A stretch of 64,000 nt of DNA from Acanthornis magna (taxonomy: Eukaryota; Chordata; Aves; Passeriformes; Acanthizidae): assembly GCA_036785705.1 (NCBI GenBank), contig JAWUZG010000032.1, forward strand, positions 12,666,001 through 12,730,000, read 5' to 3'. This document shows positions 26,790 through 40,231 of this stretch, piece after piece. How positions within the stretch are numbered: the stretch's first letter is position 1; each line of letters starts with the position of its first letter. Both the position numbers and the translations under genes were made by a program. The notes beneath the pieces are model-generated. The model had not been told where the DNA came from. It saw only the letters and a list, made by a program, of their open reading frames with translations, and made no database searches.

Positions 26790-27165
26790 GCCCTGCACAG
26801 CCCACGCTGGGGAAATTATATGCCATAGAGCACCATGCCCAGTGTATAAACTGGGCAACTTTATAAAATGTGAGGAGCCAACTGCTGCTCAGGGACAGGC
26901 TGGCCATTAGTCAGCAGGTGGTGAGCAATTGTTCTGTACACCACGATCCTTTCTTGAGTTTTATTCCTCTCTATATTTCTTTATCTCCCTTTTCATTATT
27001 ATTAATTAATGTTATATTTCACATTATTTCAGTTATTAAACTGTCCTTATCTCAGCCCATGGGTTTTACATTTTTTCCGGTTCTCCTTCCCCTCCCACTT
27101 GGAGGGAGAGGCAGTGAGGAGCGCCTGTGTGGTACTTAGTTGCTGGCTGTTATTAAACCATGACA
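26790..27165 (+). mobile_element. ERVL-like endogenous retrovirus LTR, 3' portion
   Basis: The stretch from about 26830 reads like the long terminal repeat of a songbird ERVL-type element: a TATA-like GTATAAAC near 26842, CAGCAGGTGGTGAGCAATTG, a TTATTAAACTGTCCTTATCT segment with the ATTAAA variant of the polyadenylation signal, a CCCTCCCACTTGGAGGG stem, and the terminus GTTATTAAACCATGACA ending in ACA at 27165. The family match is recalled from known bird repeats, not computed. No viral coding region follows. The 5' boundary is a guess and no target duplication was found, so this may be a truncated or diverged solo LTR. Confidence 0.6.
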
Positions 27166-28048
27166 GAAGTCAGCATGCCCGCTGTGCCCTGGCACACAGC
27201 CTCAAAATGCCGGCATTCAGGAACTCCTGTCGAGCTCTGGGTCTGCCTTTGTTTGCCTGAGCAGCACGTACACACTGGAGCTGCATTAACCTGCACCTCG
27301 CTGTACACTGATAAAAAAATCATGATGAATTATCCAGTTCATTTTGGCTCTGTGTAGAGCTATCAAGACTCTCAATATGCAAATGGGTCTTGTTTATCAT
27401 ATGATAGATACTGTGTAATGTAGCACCTAAATTACACTGAGTTTGCAATACCATCTGGTTCCATCTTTCATTATATTAGGGGATCACTATGTTATATTTG
27501 ACCTGAAAATTGGTACACGAATAAAGCAGGGCCATGGATGCAGTTTGAAGTGGCAAGAAGCTCTGCTCACTCTCATGAAACAAGCAAGTTTCAGACATAA
27601 TTCTCTTTTCTCATCTTCAGATCTGGAAAATAGCAAGTACCAAGTAGGTCACAGCAAAAATTTAGTATTATGCACAGGTGTACCTGGAAGTAGAGTCAGG
27701 TGACACTGCCATAGAGGGGGACTACCATTCAAATTTTCTCATGTGACAGAAAAAGACTGACATATGGTGGAAGGAAAGCGAATGAAGGTTCAGAGGAATA
27801 GCCCATAGGTATTAAGTTATTTTTGGGTTGATAGGATCTTAAGACAGAGTAAAGAAAATATTTCCATTAACTTTTAGCAAACTCCAAGTCTTCCAGTGAC
27901 TTCAAAGAAATGATGGGCTAATGTATTTGTTGTATTGGTAGTTCAAAGATGCTCAAGGAAGTTGACAATTTCTCTTTGTTGTCTACATTTGACTCAATCA
28001 ACCAAAGAACTTTCTTGAGTGTGAGCTCCTCTTGCAGACCAGCTCCCC
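27166..28048. other. Noncoding stretch, nothing recognised
   Basis: No gene or repeat family recognised on either strand. Confidence 0.5.
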
Positions 28049-28123
28049 GACTGTCTGATTAAACCACAGGATAATAATTCATCATTGTCTGTCCATTCCC
28101 ACTTTACTGACTGTCTAATTAAA
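28049..28123. repeat. Paired 15-bp words in a homeodomain-site-rich patch
   Basis: GACTGTCTGATTAAA at 28049 and GACTGTCTAATTAAA at 28109 differ by one base and lie exactly 60 bp apart. The following 150 bp holds several more ATTA/TAAT cores. This could be a noncoding regulatory element; the sequence alone cannot show that. Confidence 0.4.
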
Positions 28124-30021
28124 ATGATTTTTATGCCCAAAGATAATTGCTTTCTTCTATTATTACTCTGAAATGTTAATATAATCTAGCTCACCAGTTT
28201 CTGTGTCTGCCACTAGAGACAATAAATAAATTAGATACAGAAAAATTATGTTTAAATAATATTATGATTGAGTCATAAAACTATAGTAGCACAAAAATTC
28301 CAGCTAAGGCCACAGAGTGTTGCCAAAGACATTTGTTGTGCATATGGCTGGTTGTTTCTCAGAGTCCCAGAAAAGGCCATGCTGTACACCCTGGGTGCTT
28401 CATTAGCAACACATTACTGGCCTTATAGAGTCAACTGAAACAGAAAATCATTTTACAATGGTCATTATTTTTAATGTCAGTACTTACTGACAGTCCTTAT
28501 CCTGCGGCATCTGAAATACGTGGACCAGAAGATGTTGGCAAATGTTGGCTCTTCAGAGGAATCCTCTTGCTTTTATCGTCTTATTAGTTTATAAATTGTT
28601 TTAAAATGCTTTTTGCTGTGGTCTGTCTTTGTCTAATGGCCCTTTGATAAAGGTAGTTGCACCATATTATTGTCCTCAGAAGACAGAAGTAGCGATCAAA
28701 AATAGAATTGCCGCAAATGAGCTATTTCTGTAAAGCGCAATCAAGTCAATATAAACATTGGATATTTTAATTTTAAATACACAGAATATTTTTTTCTCTT
28801 CCTCATTGGTTTTTAGATACCATCACCACCAGCCCATACTCAATATGTCGCTATCTTCTACTTTCAGGACTCTTCCCTCTTCTGCGATATCTGCTTTTTC
28901 TGCTCCTTAATCAGCCCCAAGCACGTGTGTAAGTACATACACAGATGGGCACCAGCAATGCCACTTTGTAATGCATTTGGGGCTGGTCAGGTGCATCTCA
29001 TTCAGCCTCAAAAATCTACAGTGTGCAGATCATCAGGCCCAGCTGAACAGAAAACTTCAGACGTATCCATTCACTTTCTGTCTTTTCCTAACTTGAAATT
29101 CTACCCTATGCTTTTAATGATAATTGCATTATCTGCCTTATCTCAGCAGGCCTTTTCAGTGAAACCTGTAGAAAAGAAGGGCAACAAACACATTGGCCTT
29201 ACCAGAGACACACGCTGAAAATTTTCCATCCTTGCAGACTGAACTGCAGAACACTGTAACAAGCAATATTGTTATCACCTAAATCCTTCACCTCCTTCCA
29301 GCCCTGATCCATGTTTTTGGGGCTTGCTGTAAATTTCTATAACATCAAAAAAACTTCAGACTTTGCTTTACGTCTCATCCAAGCTGGTCCCACAAGCAAG
29401 AATTTTATTTGTTAAGATCTCTTGAGATATCAGAATAAAACATAAAAAGTTTTAGGTCTCTAAGTTACTTGAGGTTATTTTCAGATATTTTTATAGTTTA
29501 CTTTCAACACCCTATAGTTAAATCATACCAGCTATAAGCAACTTAGTTTTAAAAAATAAGGGCAATGAAAAGTAATGGCAGATTTAGAGGAGACCCTCAT
29601 ATCTTGGTGTGAAGGTAATTTGCTGACACAGGCCAACAAACACCTAGGAAAAAAAAGCAATGCTGCTGTCTTCCCTTCCCAACCTCTTATCCTGTAGATG
29701 CAGCTGGTACTGAAATTACCCCCATGCAATGTTGTCCATGCCATTCCAACTGGTCTTCTGTCACATGTGCAGCATGATGATCTTCAAAAATAATTATGTC
29801 CCTTGAGAGACCTGGGTGTCCCATCCTTGTCTCTTGATTCCTTGTCCTTCATATGGCCACAAGCTGTGGGCTCAGCCAACTCAATATCATTTGACACATT
29901 TGTTAACATAATTTTCAGGGGGTCCTCAGGCAGCATCAACAAACCAGTGAAAAGGTAGGAAGCAGCAATTGTAACCTGTCTTTCACAATACAAAATTTTT
30001 TTTTCCCAAGTAGGGCAATAT
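28124..30021. other. Noncoding stretch, nothing recognised
   Basis: AT-rich sequence with no gene, RNA or repeat family that I can support. Confidence 0.5.
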
Positions 30022-30045
30022 AAGTAGCTAAGTAGCTAAGTAGCT
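30022..30045. repeat. Three copies of AAGTAGCT
   Basis: A perfect 8-bp unit repeated three times in tandem. Confidence 0.95.
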
Positions 30046-33000
30046 TCCATGAGGAGAGAAGAAGAGATCTCTAGGGGAAAATGTACTATATTTCTGTTTC
30101 ATCCCAGCATTATCAGCCTCTAAATTTAAATGCTTAGGGAAAAGGTTTCTGACTTGACAAAAATTAAGGGAAAGGCCCCTTAAGACTTTCCTGACCTTTT
30201 TCCTCTCACATGGATATATATGTGTACTTTCCAGGGACTCCAACTCATCTCCCACTGCTGGAATCACCTGTGTGGACATACCACTTAGCCCATCTGCTCC
30301 GTAAATTAAGTCTTTGCTGCTTCATGAATGGAGTATCTATAATGACCTTTAATCAGCATAGATTACAGCTAGGTATTACTGATATCCTCTAGATCTGAAA
30401 GTATGTACACTAACTTAAGCTCCCTCTTAGAACTAAGAATCTGATGTGCTCATTGCTAAAAACCTTCACAGGCAATAAAGCAGCAAAACAAAATATACCA
30501 ATTGAGACAAAGAATCGAGACAAAGCAATTGGTATGAGAATTTAGATTCAATTTTCAACTGCCTGCCCAAGACCTCCAGCAGTAATAACTGAAGACAAAA
30601 AAGATAGGTCGCATAGAAATTAATCGCTGTCTTCCTCAGTAAATGGAGAGGAAGCCAATGTCTTATTCTTAAAAAAATAAGAAACAAAACCTCACACAGT
30701 TGGAAAAGTTCTACGTTCCCAGCAGTTTAATGTCCAAGGCTTGATTTTCATAGTAGACCAGCTGCTAGCTGGGAGAGAGTTATTATGTGATTTTGTCTAT
30801 ATAATATTTATCATGGAACAGACGCTTACAGCGTCGTTCTATCTATTAAATCTTTACCATGATACTACACAAGACTTGAGTATTTCAAGTCTTCAATAGA
30901 GTTATTCAAATGGTAATTGAGAAACAAAGAAAGCAAAGCTTGGAAAACTTACATGGAAAGTTTATCAGATTACAACCTTTGAACTACAACCCAAACCACA
31001 GTTCCCTACCTTCCTCCCTGACCTGCGTGAATAGCTGACTAAGACAACCTTGGAAATTGCCTTGAAAAACCATGTCAGACATGAAACCTAGTGCTGAAAT
31101 GGGATTTTAGTTTTTCATTGCTTCAATTCTAATGTGCAGTTTCTTTGTTTATACTTTTTTAAGCCTCTCTATTGTATAGGGTAGGCTATTCTTATCAGTC
31201 ACTGACTGTAGAAGAAGCTCTTGATAGAAGATACATGCACACACACCTGGGATTGGGGGAATCTTATTTATTCTTTAATACCTTTTCTCAAATCTAGGAT
31301 AAAATATTTTGCCATAACACCAGAGCAGCAATGTGAAGTTTGCACAAACAAATGCTGGGCATTTTGCAGAAAAAAAATCCGGTATGTTACTCCAAGTCTG
31401 TGGAATTCCTTCCAGATTTAGCCTGTAAAATACTGCTACTTTGAGGATATATCACCTATTTTGTGTATTACTCAAAAAAATTTTTGCACGATTCCATTAT
31501 CAAAAGCAGGACCATAAATATGCAGAAAAGTAAACTTCAGGAAGTGCTTAATTTAATACTGCAGTGTATCTTTTGAATTTTAGAGTAGCTGACTGATGAA
31601 AGCAGGAGAAAAACAATCAATTTAACTTGACTCCTTGACTTTTCTTGCAACTGTTTTTTAATTCCCTCCTCTAAAAATATCCGTTTTCTCCTAAATTAGG
31701 CATATTAAGACAAAATGCTCCAAATCAGGCTTTCAGAGTTTCCCAAGCACTCTGCTGTTGTCTTTAATCAACATTGGTCCAAACAGAGTGCAGAACTACC
31801 TTCTGCAGGGCACAGCTCCATTATGTGGATAGTTTGGATTGCATTGAATTGGACTGAGTTATAGGCATTGTTGACAAGTGAACGAGCTTTAGATTTTCTG
31901 AATATTTGTTTTCATTGTTTTTATTTGCTTTTAGTTGTTATTCTTTTCTTCAGAATTACCCAAATAACATGTAACTTATCTTCTCTAACAGTAACAATTA
32001 CTAGCACCATCGGAATATTGAATGAATTAGCTGGGAAAGATTAAATAAATTTGTTTTGGTCACAGTGAATTTTTTTCATTTGTCAAAAGCATTAGCTTTA
32101 TTGCTTTGGGGAGTGGGAGAGAACTGCTGGACATGTCTCCTTCATGCAGGATTGAGTGGAAGTGGCTAATTCTCTTGCTGCAGGAGATAGCTGTCCAAAA
32201 CAAGCCTGTGCAGGGCTGCTTGAAAATTGAGCTGCTTGAGCTGGGTCCTGTTAGAGAGCAATGTGTGCATCTGCAAACAGACACAGCAACAGGAAAGCTT
32301 TCAGAAAAACAAAACAAAACAAAGCACCAAATAACAAGAAAAGGAAATTGTGTCCTCAAAGAAAAGAAGACTTTTGATACAGTGTTACCTCTATAGAAGC
32401 TTGAAATTGTGGATTAATAGATTACTTCACTTTTATTTCTTCCCTGTTCAGGTGAAACCTGGTGAATACTTTTTCTCAAGACAGAGGGCTGGGCAATTCC
32501 TCATTCCAGGCAGAGATATCCACAAACCCTGCACACTGGCTACCTGCAGGAGCCGCAGTGTAACAGAACACAAAAAACACTTATGATCCTAGCAGGGCAA
32601 TCCAAAGCAATACATTTCACAACCAGTCAACAAACAAGGATATAGATTGGCAGTTGTGAGCCCTCCTGCTGTAAGCGCTTGTGTGGATCTCATGAGAAGC
32701 AGAGAAAGTTCCACTCAGTTCACTAACTGATCATACGTCAATAGCATATCCTAGCTGCAGCATCTCTCGCAGGCCTACCAGGTCTAGGCATAGATCCCAG
32801 GCAGGTGAACAGAACTAAATTTATGGTGGAATGGTTTGGAATAACAAATTCAGAGAAAGAAATCAGGATATGCTCAAAATTATATTCCATGAACGTAAAG
32901 GAAGGTCATGTGTTGCATACATTATTTTTTGCAGATAAGTAATTCTATCCCAGCTCTAAATTAATCATGTTACATCAGAATGGTTTTGCATATGAATAAG

Positions 33001-36000
33001 GTTGCATTACTTAGGAATTCAGGTATTTCATAAGAATTTCATAAGAAAGTGCAAATTCTTAGCATCTAGATCTCCCCATCAGAATGAGATCTTACAGTTT
33101 CATAAGGCAAGATTAAATTTATAATTGCAAGTTGCAATCACTGTGCTGAAAAAAATGTCAAGCTGAAAGCCTACCTGCCCTGTAATATTGCTGGAAGGAT
33201 TTCTGAGCCTGGAACTGAAGTGCTGAAGTGATTGATCTGTTGTTTAAATGGCAGGGAGATCTTTCAGGACTAGAGAGAGAACAATAATGCAGGTTGGTGT
33301 TTCTTTGAAATGGGGCTGCTCAACAGAGATAATTCAAAATGCCTATCCTTTTGCAACTTTAGTTACATCCCAGTTTAAACTTTTGTTTTTCTGCTACGGT
33401 GCAGCCTGAAAAAAAAAAAGACCCAGAAAGAATAAAGATCCCATTTCCTCAGTTGAATTGTTTTTGGGGAACTTTCATAACTTTTTTACTGCTTGGGGCT
33501 TGTTTTACTGCATTAATGAAAATGCGAAAGAGTAAGGTCACAAAGGAACAACACCAGTCAGAGCATGCTAGTCAGATGTAACAAAACATCCTGATGCAAA
33601 GGTAGTTCACATAGAAAAAGTAGACCAATGACATCACCTTTTGGGGTCAATTGCCAGAAATACTGAGCTGTCCCAGCTCCCTTTCCAGAAGATACAGACA
33701 GAGAAGATTTTAGCCCTAAATAAGCCGTCTTCCACCCCACTCTGCTTGGCAAGTTTCAGTCCCTGCATGTTTTTGGATCATAGTGAGCTCAGACCAGGCA
33801 CATTTTTATTTCACTCTGCTTCACTTTTTATTAAGGAGCTGTTTTTCCTTCCAAAAGAGATTCATACTGTGAAGTGGGAAAAATGTCAGATGCCTTTGGC
33901 CTCCTGAAGCCTGTCAATTGTGTCCAAGCAGCCCTAATTTTTGCAGCCCTGCTAATCTAAAGCAATAGGTCCCAAAACTAGGACACATGGGTTATGAGTT
34001 GAGACACAAGAGAATGGTGGGAATGCTGTCTGTAAGTGGAGCCTGCACAGCATGTAAAGGATGGATATTGAAGCTATGGGAGAGGCTGTCAGACAGAGTG
34101 GAGTATGGGATGGTATGAACATGGACACTGGGAACCACTGGGGAGAGAGACACACAGCACAGCTCAGAGGCCAGAAGAGAGCAAAGGTAAAGGGAGTCAC
34201 AGGAGGGCAGCCCACAGGAGAAGCAGCAGAGAGCAGGAACATGAACTTATTAGCTCACTTTAAATGAAGCCTTCCTATGGAGCAAGACTTAAAATTATAG
34301 AGTGCAGCTAAGAGTTACTGTAGATAGGGGAAGACCACCAACTGGATGACCCTGTGGAGAAAAGATTGCAAATGTCTATTAATGTAACACCATCAGAATA
34401 TTGCTGTCGTCCTGTTTATCTATCAATCAGATTAAAGTTTTCCATTCAATAACAAAAAATATTGGTTGTTAAGGCATTTGACTTGTATTTGCAAGTGAAT
34501 ACAATTATTTTGTTCATCACCAGGGTATTAGTGTAATCTTCCTAGACTTCTGGTAAGCACTGAAATACTATTTTTGTGGTGAGCCCCTTCATCTGGAATT
34601 TATCCCTTCTTGCTGCCGGGCAAGTCCTGAGGAAAAGCTTGCACATGCATGCTGTTCACTCCTTCAGGATATAAGGCAGAGCATCAGTAATTTCCAGCAA
34701 GAACATGGGGTTTCCTGGCCAGCAGACTCAGAAATGCGCACCACCTCTGCACTGGCAGGCAGCTGACTGGCAGGTCAAAGGACTTGTGCGTGTTCTCCTT
34801 AGAGTCACTAATTACGAAGAGCAAGCTCCTCTCAACCAGCAGCCAGCAGCAGTCAGTGAGAAACAAGGGAAATGTCTCACACTCTAGGGAGAACATGGAA
34901 GAGCCAGAGGAGGAGAATTGAGAGCTCCTGGAGAAGGGGAATGCAGAGGACCACAGGGTAGCCTGGGGTATCATAGGACGAATGAGAAGTAACAGAGAAA
35001 AATACAGCAATTTTGCTGGAAGACATTACAAGAGGAATTGGATCAAGGAGGACTTTCAGTGGCAGATCTAGAGGTGTGATGGTGAAGGCTGCTTAAGACA
35101 TGGCAGCATTGAAAGCACCGAGGTGGTGGCAGGCTACATGGGGGGAACAAGGAGTACAGAGGGGGAAAAACAATGAGGGGCAAAGAGAACCTGGAGGGGA
35201 AGCACGGGGAACTGAGGGCGGAAAAAACATTGTGATACATCCCCTTGCACCCTTTTTCATTTGAAATTCCGGCTCTTCTTTGGTTACGTTATGACTTAGC
35301 TGTAAGATATAAACACTGGTCTCAACTTAAAATGAGCAATGCTGCTGGTCGCAGTGACATTCCTCACCTTAACTATGGATAGTGTTTCCAAACTAGGAAA
35401 CTCTAACAAAAGAGAAGCTGTTTGTTTATGCCTGCAGCATCTTCTGCTTTTGCAAAGCAACAACAGAAATGCCTAATTAATTATGTTTGTTACCTATTCC
35501 TTGGAAAAGGGTAGAGGAGAAATAGTGCTTACCTTGAATGACTGCCTTCTGTTCAACTCAGCAAGAGGAACTTATTTGTGTTTAACCAGACCAATCCTTA
35601 GTTGGCAAAATGAGCTAAATCTGTATCTCAGTAGCTTTATTCTGGTGCCCTGTAGCTCTGTGGGCTAAGCAAGGATCTCACATTAGACTCCAGGTACAAG
35701 GCTAGACTCAATCCTTTATGGAGCAATGGGATGGGGAGAGAAGGTCTAGCCTAAAACCAATTTGGAAAATACATCTCTCACAAATAGGAAGGAGTCCACT
35801 AAAAATTGCAAAGTTAACTACATAAGGGATATAACACAAACAATACAGAAAATAAGCATTTAAAATTTGAAAAAGCCTTGTTTCTGATGCTGTCTAATAA
35901 CAAATTAATACATAAATAACACCATAAAATTAAAAATGAAGGATTAATCTGGAATCTTAGTTAAATCTGACCAGAATTTGAATTTGGTGTCAAAACCATC

Positions 36001-36741
36001 CAAAAGATGCTGAACATTCTGTAATGCATATTTATTTAATCAGTCTGAAACTAAAATTAATTTTTAGACTATTTTAGGTAGCACATTTGCCCCTAACAAT
36101 TTGAAGTAAAATTTTGTGGCCATTATATTTACAGAAAAGCAATACAAATTGGTTTATTTAATGATCAGAGACAAGCTGAAGTCCCCTGTGAAGCAGGCAT
36201 AGCTAAATTAATGCTTCCCTGTGCAGCATCGCTCCATGATGAAAGTTCTCATTGAAGCTGGGACTGCAGAAGCAAAAAGGAAGAGGTAATTTAGCACTCA
36301 TTAAAGAAATGGTACTCAACAGTTGCATAGAGTTTAGTCAAAACCTTGTAAAAGAGAATGTAACATTTCACCTAGATAAAAATGCTCAGATGTTTATTAA
36401 CAGCCCATACTGAATTCTTTGATATGCACTGAGATTATAAAACCTCAAAGAATAAACTTGCTGTGAAATGCCCAGCCCTTCATGCTTCCGATACAGACTG
36501 TCCTGGCAATGCTCAGTGAGTTGGGATTAGTTCTCAAGTGCCCTCTACTGGGAATAAAACCAGTATCCTGCATCACGTTTTGCCCATGGGCACTTTACTG
36601 GCCCTCCACTGACATTGTGTAAGATGTGTTATTTTCTTATCTAACAATTTAACAAAAACCTGAAGATATTTTCTTTCCCATCAATAAATTCACAATCAAG
36701 ACATGGCCTTGGAATCATTTAGGTTTTTCTAGACTAAAAAT
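30046..36741. other. Long noncoding stretch, nothing recognised
   Basis: About 6.7 kb without a supported gene or known repeat. A good-looking splice acceptor at about 32452 leads into 44 open codons but has no donor. A purine-rich, G-rich patch lies at about 35040-35225. The open frame at 33399-33581 could encode a hydrophobic segment, but it starts with GTG and has no other support. Confidence 0.45.
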
Positions 36742-36903
36742 AGAAAACTTTTTCTTATTTTTTCTTTGCTCTTTTTCTTTTTCTTCTTTTTCTTCTTTTC
36801 TTCTTCTTTTCTTCTTATTTTTTTTCTTCTTTTTCTTTTTCCTTTCCCTGTCCTCTTCCTTTCCTTTTCTTTTTTTCTTTTTTGTTGCTTCTTTTTTCTG
36901 TTT
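36742..36903 (+). repeat. Polypyrimidine (CTT-rich) tract
   Basis: About 160 bp made almost only of T and C on the plus strand, with irregular CTT and CTTTT units. Such tracts can form triple-helical DNA. The lysine/glutamate-rich translation on the minus strand and the phenylalanine-rich one on the plus strand are artefacts of composition. Confidence 0.95.
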
Positions 36904-37036
36904 CATTGTTGTGCAAATTATACACAGTGTTTCACTATTACAGAGAAGATATTTTACAGATGGAGTCTGCAAACATTCTTCTTCTCATTTTTAAAACCAA
37001 AGCAGAAAATTTATTGGTTCCACTGGAGATAGAGAT

Positions 37037-37224
37037 ATTGATGATGATGATGATCATGATCATGATCATGATCATGATTATAATAATCATAATATAGTCA
37101 TAGTCATAGTCATAGTCATAGTCATAGTAATAGTAATAGTCATAGTCATAGTAATAATGGTAATAGTAATAGTAATAGTAATAGTAATAGTAATAGTAAT
37201 AGTAATAGTAATAGTAATAGTAAT
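37037..37224 (+). repeat. Compound microsatellite: (GAT), (GATCAT), (AGTCAT), (AGTAAT)
   Basis: The array passes through (GAT)4, then GATCAT repeats (about 37052-37077), a short AT-rich bridge, AGTCAT repeats (about 37096-37128), mixed AGTAAT/AGTCAT, then a long AGTAAT block to 37224. Neighbouring units differ by single bases, showing stepwise conversion along the array. The polytyrosine and polyisoleucine reading frames across it are not genes. Confidence 0.97.
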
Positions 37225-40195
37225 GAAGAGAAGGACAGGTGTTTGTTAATAGATCATTTAACACTGTCTCCTAAGAAGACAAGTGAACACTTCCCTCTTC
37301 AGTGTAAAACAACAACGGAGGATAGGGTTTTGTAGGCAATTTCAACTTCTTCCCTCGTCTCAAACTACAAGTAGAGTAGAGGAGATTCACTATGAGTTGT
37401 TGATCTTCTGTCTAAAGTTTATTTTCAAGGCTAAGCAATATTAAAACGGTCAACATGTACTTTTTATTACTTAGCAGGCTTAAGGCTTAGATGATGCAGT
37501 CATTTTTGTATTGCCTAAATACAATAAGTTTAGAGCCAACACAGGGATGCAGTGAAGGGAATCTCTATCTCCGGCATTTCGTCTCACCCTCCTGGCAGTC
37601 TGGCCTGGCAGAGCTTGGGTGTTTTTCATTCAAAATTCTCTTCTTAGTCATGGCTTCATAGTTTAGTTGTTATTGTTTATTTCTTGGCCAGTTTCCCTGC
37701 TACAGCGTCATTATTCCTAGGTGCAAAGCAAAGTGGTGCCATGATGACAAACAAATTGTAAATTATTAAAGAAAATTAATAACTTGATTGGACACAAAAC
37801 CCAAACACAAACTAATGTAAATGTTATTTGGCACCAATGTAACTAATATAATTACCTTTGTAATAATTTCAGAGAAATTGAGGCCAGCTTCTGTTTTGTT
37901 TGTTTGGGCAAATTATTACTACTAACCAAAGTCCAGAAACATTTTGAGAAACATTTTGTATTGAATAACAACATTTAACAACTGTATAGAGATGGAAAAT
38001 TAATTACAGAACAATCCTTGACTGTCAAAAACATGGAGGTACTAATGGCCTAAGAAGGTGTGACATGCCAGTTCACTCAAATTCAGCAAACCTGATGTAT
38101 TTTCAAGGTCTCAGTGGATAAAGCTGGAAAAACCTGCCCAAGCCAGCAACTGCGAACAACAAATGCATCCTTCTGGAGCTGACAATTTTGCTGCCTATTG
38201 ACACTCTGGGAGACAAAGATGCAAAATACTAATGAAGAACATTTACATTTATTCTTTGTATTCTGACAGTTTTTCTGTCTTCCCTAAATGTTTCTGAAAA
38301 AAAACCCCAAACATGTCCCAAAAAAAAATCAAAGAAAAATACAGCAAAAAAAACTCTTAATAGAATTCAGTAAAACTCTTTCTTTTTTCCTGTGGTTCCT
38401 ACAGCTGTCACAGACACCAGCTGTTTTCCAATCCCAGGGTGGACTTACCCATGATCCCACGAACCTATACTTCTCTCTGGGTTCAGGACTCTCAGCATGG
38501 AGTGTGCACAGACGGATATGTCCATCCTGCTCTCTTTCTATTTACCTGCCCTCAGGGACCATTCGCTGTTAATCCCTCGGTCCTCAAGGCCAGGAGCACC
38601 TTAGAGCCTGTGGGTTCTGCAGCTGCTCTGTGGGGGCACAAGCCACACTGAATCTCAAACGGGATAATTTCTAATAACCCACCTTTTTCCATCACTGAAC
38701 ATTTTGGAGTTCCTAATAATTCAGTTACCAGATAAAGAAACTGCTGGGCAGAACACAAGCTCCACTTTCACGGCGAGAGAACTGGTGTAAATGGGTAATT
38801 TTGGGAGAGTAGCTGCAAATGCACACTCCAAGCAGAAGAGCATTGACTTGCAATCCCAAGTGACAATCACAGGAATGTGGGGTTAAAACACAGCCTGCCC
38901 TATTTTTCACAGGTGAGATGACCTGGCTCTTCTAGGGCTCATTCCATGACAAAAATCAACAACAAAAAATGGTGCAAAATATCAATCCTCTGTTCTGAAT
39001 TTCTAAAATGAAGATGGTGGGATGAGGAGTGCCTCATAGCAGGTATCTCAGAGTGGCAAAAGGATCAGTTTGCAAAAGTGTGATGGTAAAATACAGTGCT
39101 CATCTGCCAACCTTGCTGAAGTCAGGTGAAAAAATTGAAAGATGCATTGGCAATGCACATATTCAACCACAGCATCATCCCTGCAGGAAAGTACTGTTTT
39201 CTTCCCAGAAAGTACAACTCTAGAGACACTGGAAATGTAAGACCAAAGTGGGAAACAGCCCTGCAAGACAAAACCTCACCTCTGCTCACCTCCAAGAGCT
39301 AACAAGCTCTTGTCCACAGAGTTTTTCCCACCTTTCTTTAGAGCTTTGAGCATCCAACATTTGTAGGAACCAACATGCCCTGCAAGTAACAGCTCTTTTC
39401 CTGAGGCAACGACAGGCAGAGTGTTTATAAAGATTTCCCACCACACAAACAGCCATGTCCAGAGGAAGAGTTATGCCCACAGCACAGTGTGAACTGTACA
39501 GTGGTGAGGGAGAGAGCCCTGAAAATAGAGATTGAAGCAGCTGTGATTAGAGTTTTCTCAGCTTAGACCAAACTCTTTAATATTTCAATGTGATTTTAAT
39601 GTATGAATAAATACTGCTTTAATAAAAGGAGTAATATGTCTGTAACCATAGATTTTTTTGTTTGTTTGTACAGCTCCTCTCATGTAATATTCATAAACCT
39701 GTTCCTATTTATTTTCTGATAATTTCACTAGCACATTGAAAGAGTGCTTGGCAAGTCATAAAATGCAATTGCTGTTTTCACAGCATATTGTGCACTTGTT
39801 AAAGAAACTTTTAGCCTCAAATGGATGCTACTCATTGTTTTATAACAAATTACTACATGCTGGGAGCACACTGGGAAACCAAATGTCAGCCTCCAAAGCA
39901 TCATTCTTCCATTTAAAGGTCACATCTTATCTTAATGGGATAACTGGAATGTCTGCTATGATTTCATATCCCTAAAACCACTCTTTTGCTCCTGCAAATG
40001 TTCTGACAGTCCCTTTCCAGTAATACAAACATAGAGACAAATGTACATGGTGGTGCTGGGCAAGTAGATGAGACGGCTTCATTGATTTGAAGAAATCAAC
40101 TGCTTCTTTCTGTTTTTCTCATTTTTAGGAGAAGGTGATACTACAACATAAGGAAGAATACCTTATCTGTGATAGTTTGGGACACAATATTGTAT
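37225..40195. other. Noncoding stretch, nothing recognised
   Basis: No gene or repeat family recognised. A strong acceptor-like site at about 40129 leads to 24 open codons and then a stop, without a donor or a nearby AATAAA. Confidence 0.5.
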
Positions 40196-40231
40196 TAGTG
40201 TAGTGTGGTGTGGTGTAGTGCAGTGTAGTGT
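40196..40231. repeat. (GTGTA/GTGTG)n pentanucleotide-like repeat
   Basis: Seven degenerate pentamers of the form GTGTA, GTGTG or GTGCA in tandem. Confidence 0.85.

Noticed and set aside
32452..32585. Possible terminal exon after TTTATTTCTTCCCTGTTCAG
   Set aside because: The acceptor is good and 44 codons are open, but there is no partner donor upstream and no close AATAAA downstream.
33399..33581. 60-residue open frame with a possible transmembrane segment
   Set aside because: The first codon is GTG, not ATG, there is no supported upstream exon, and hydrophobic stretches are common in AT-rich frames.
36715..36972. Lysine/glutamate-rich basic protein on the minus strand
   Set aside because: It is the translation of the pyrimidine tract.
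36938..37264. Polytyrosine-rich protein on the minus strand
   Set aside because: It is only the translation of the compound microsatellite.
38403..38572. Open frame after a TTTTTTCCTGTGGTTCCTACAG acceptor-like site
   Set aside because: It ends at a stop with no donor in frame, and the peptide shows no recognisable feature.
40129..40203. Possible terminal exon after a strong T-rich acceptor
   Set aside because: Only 24 codons before a stop, running into a GTGTA repeat, with no polyadenylation signal nearby.
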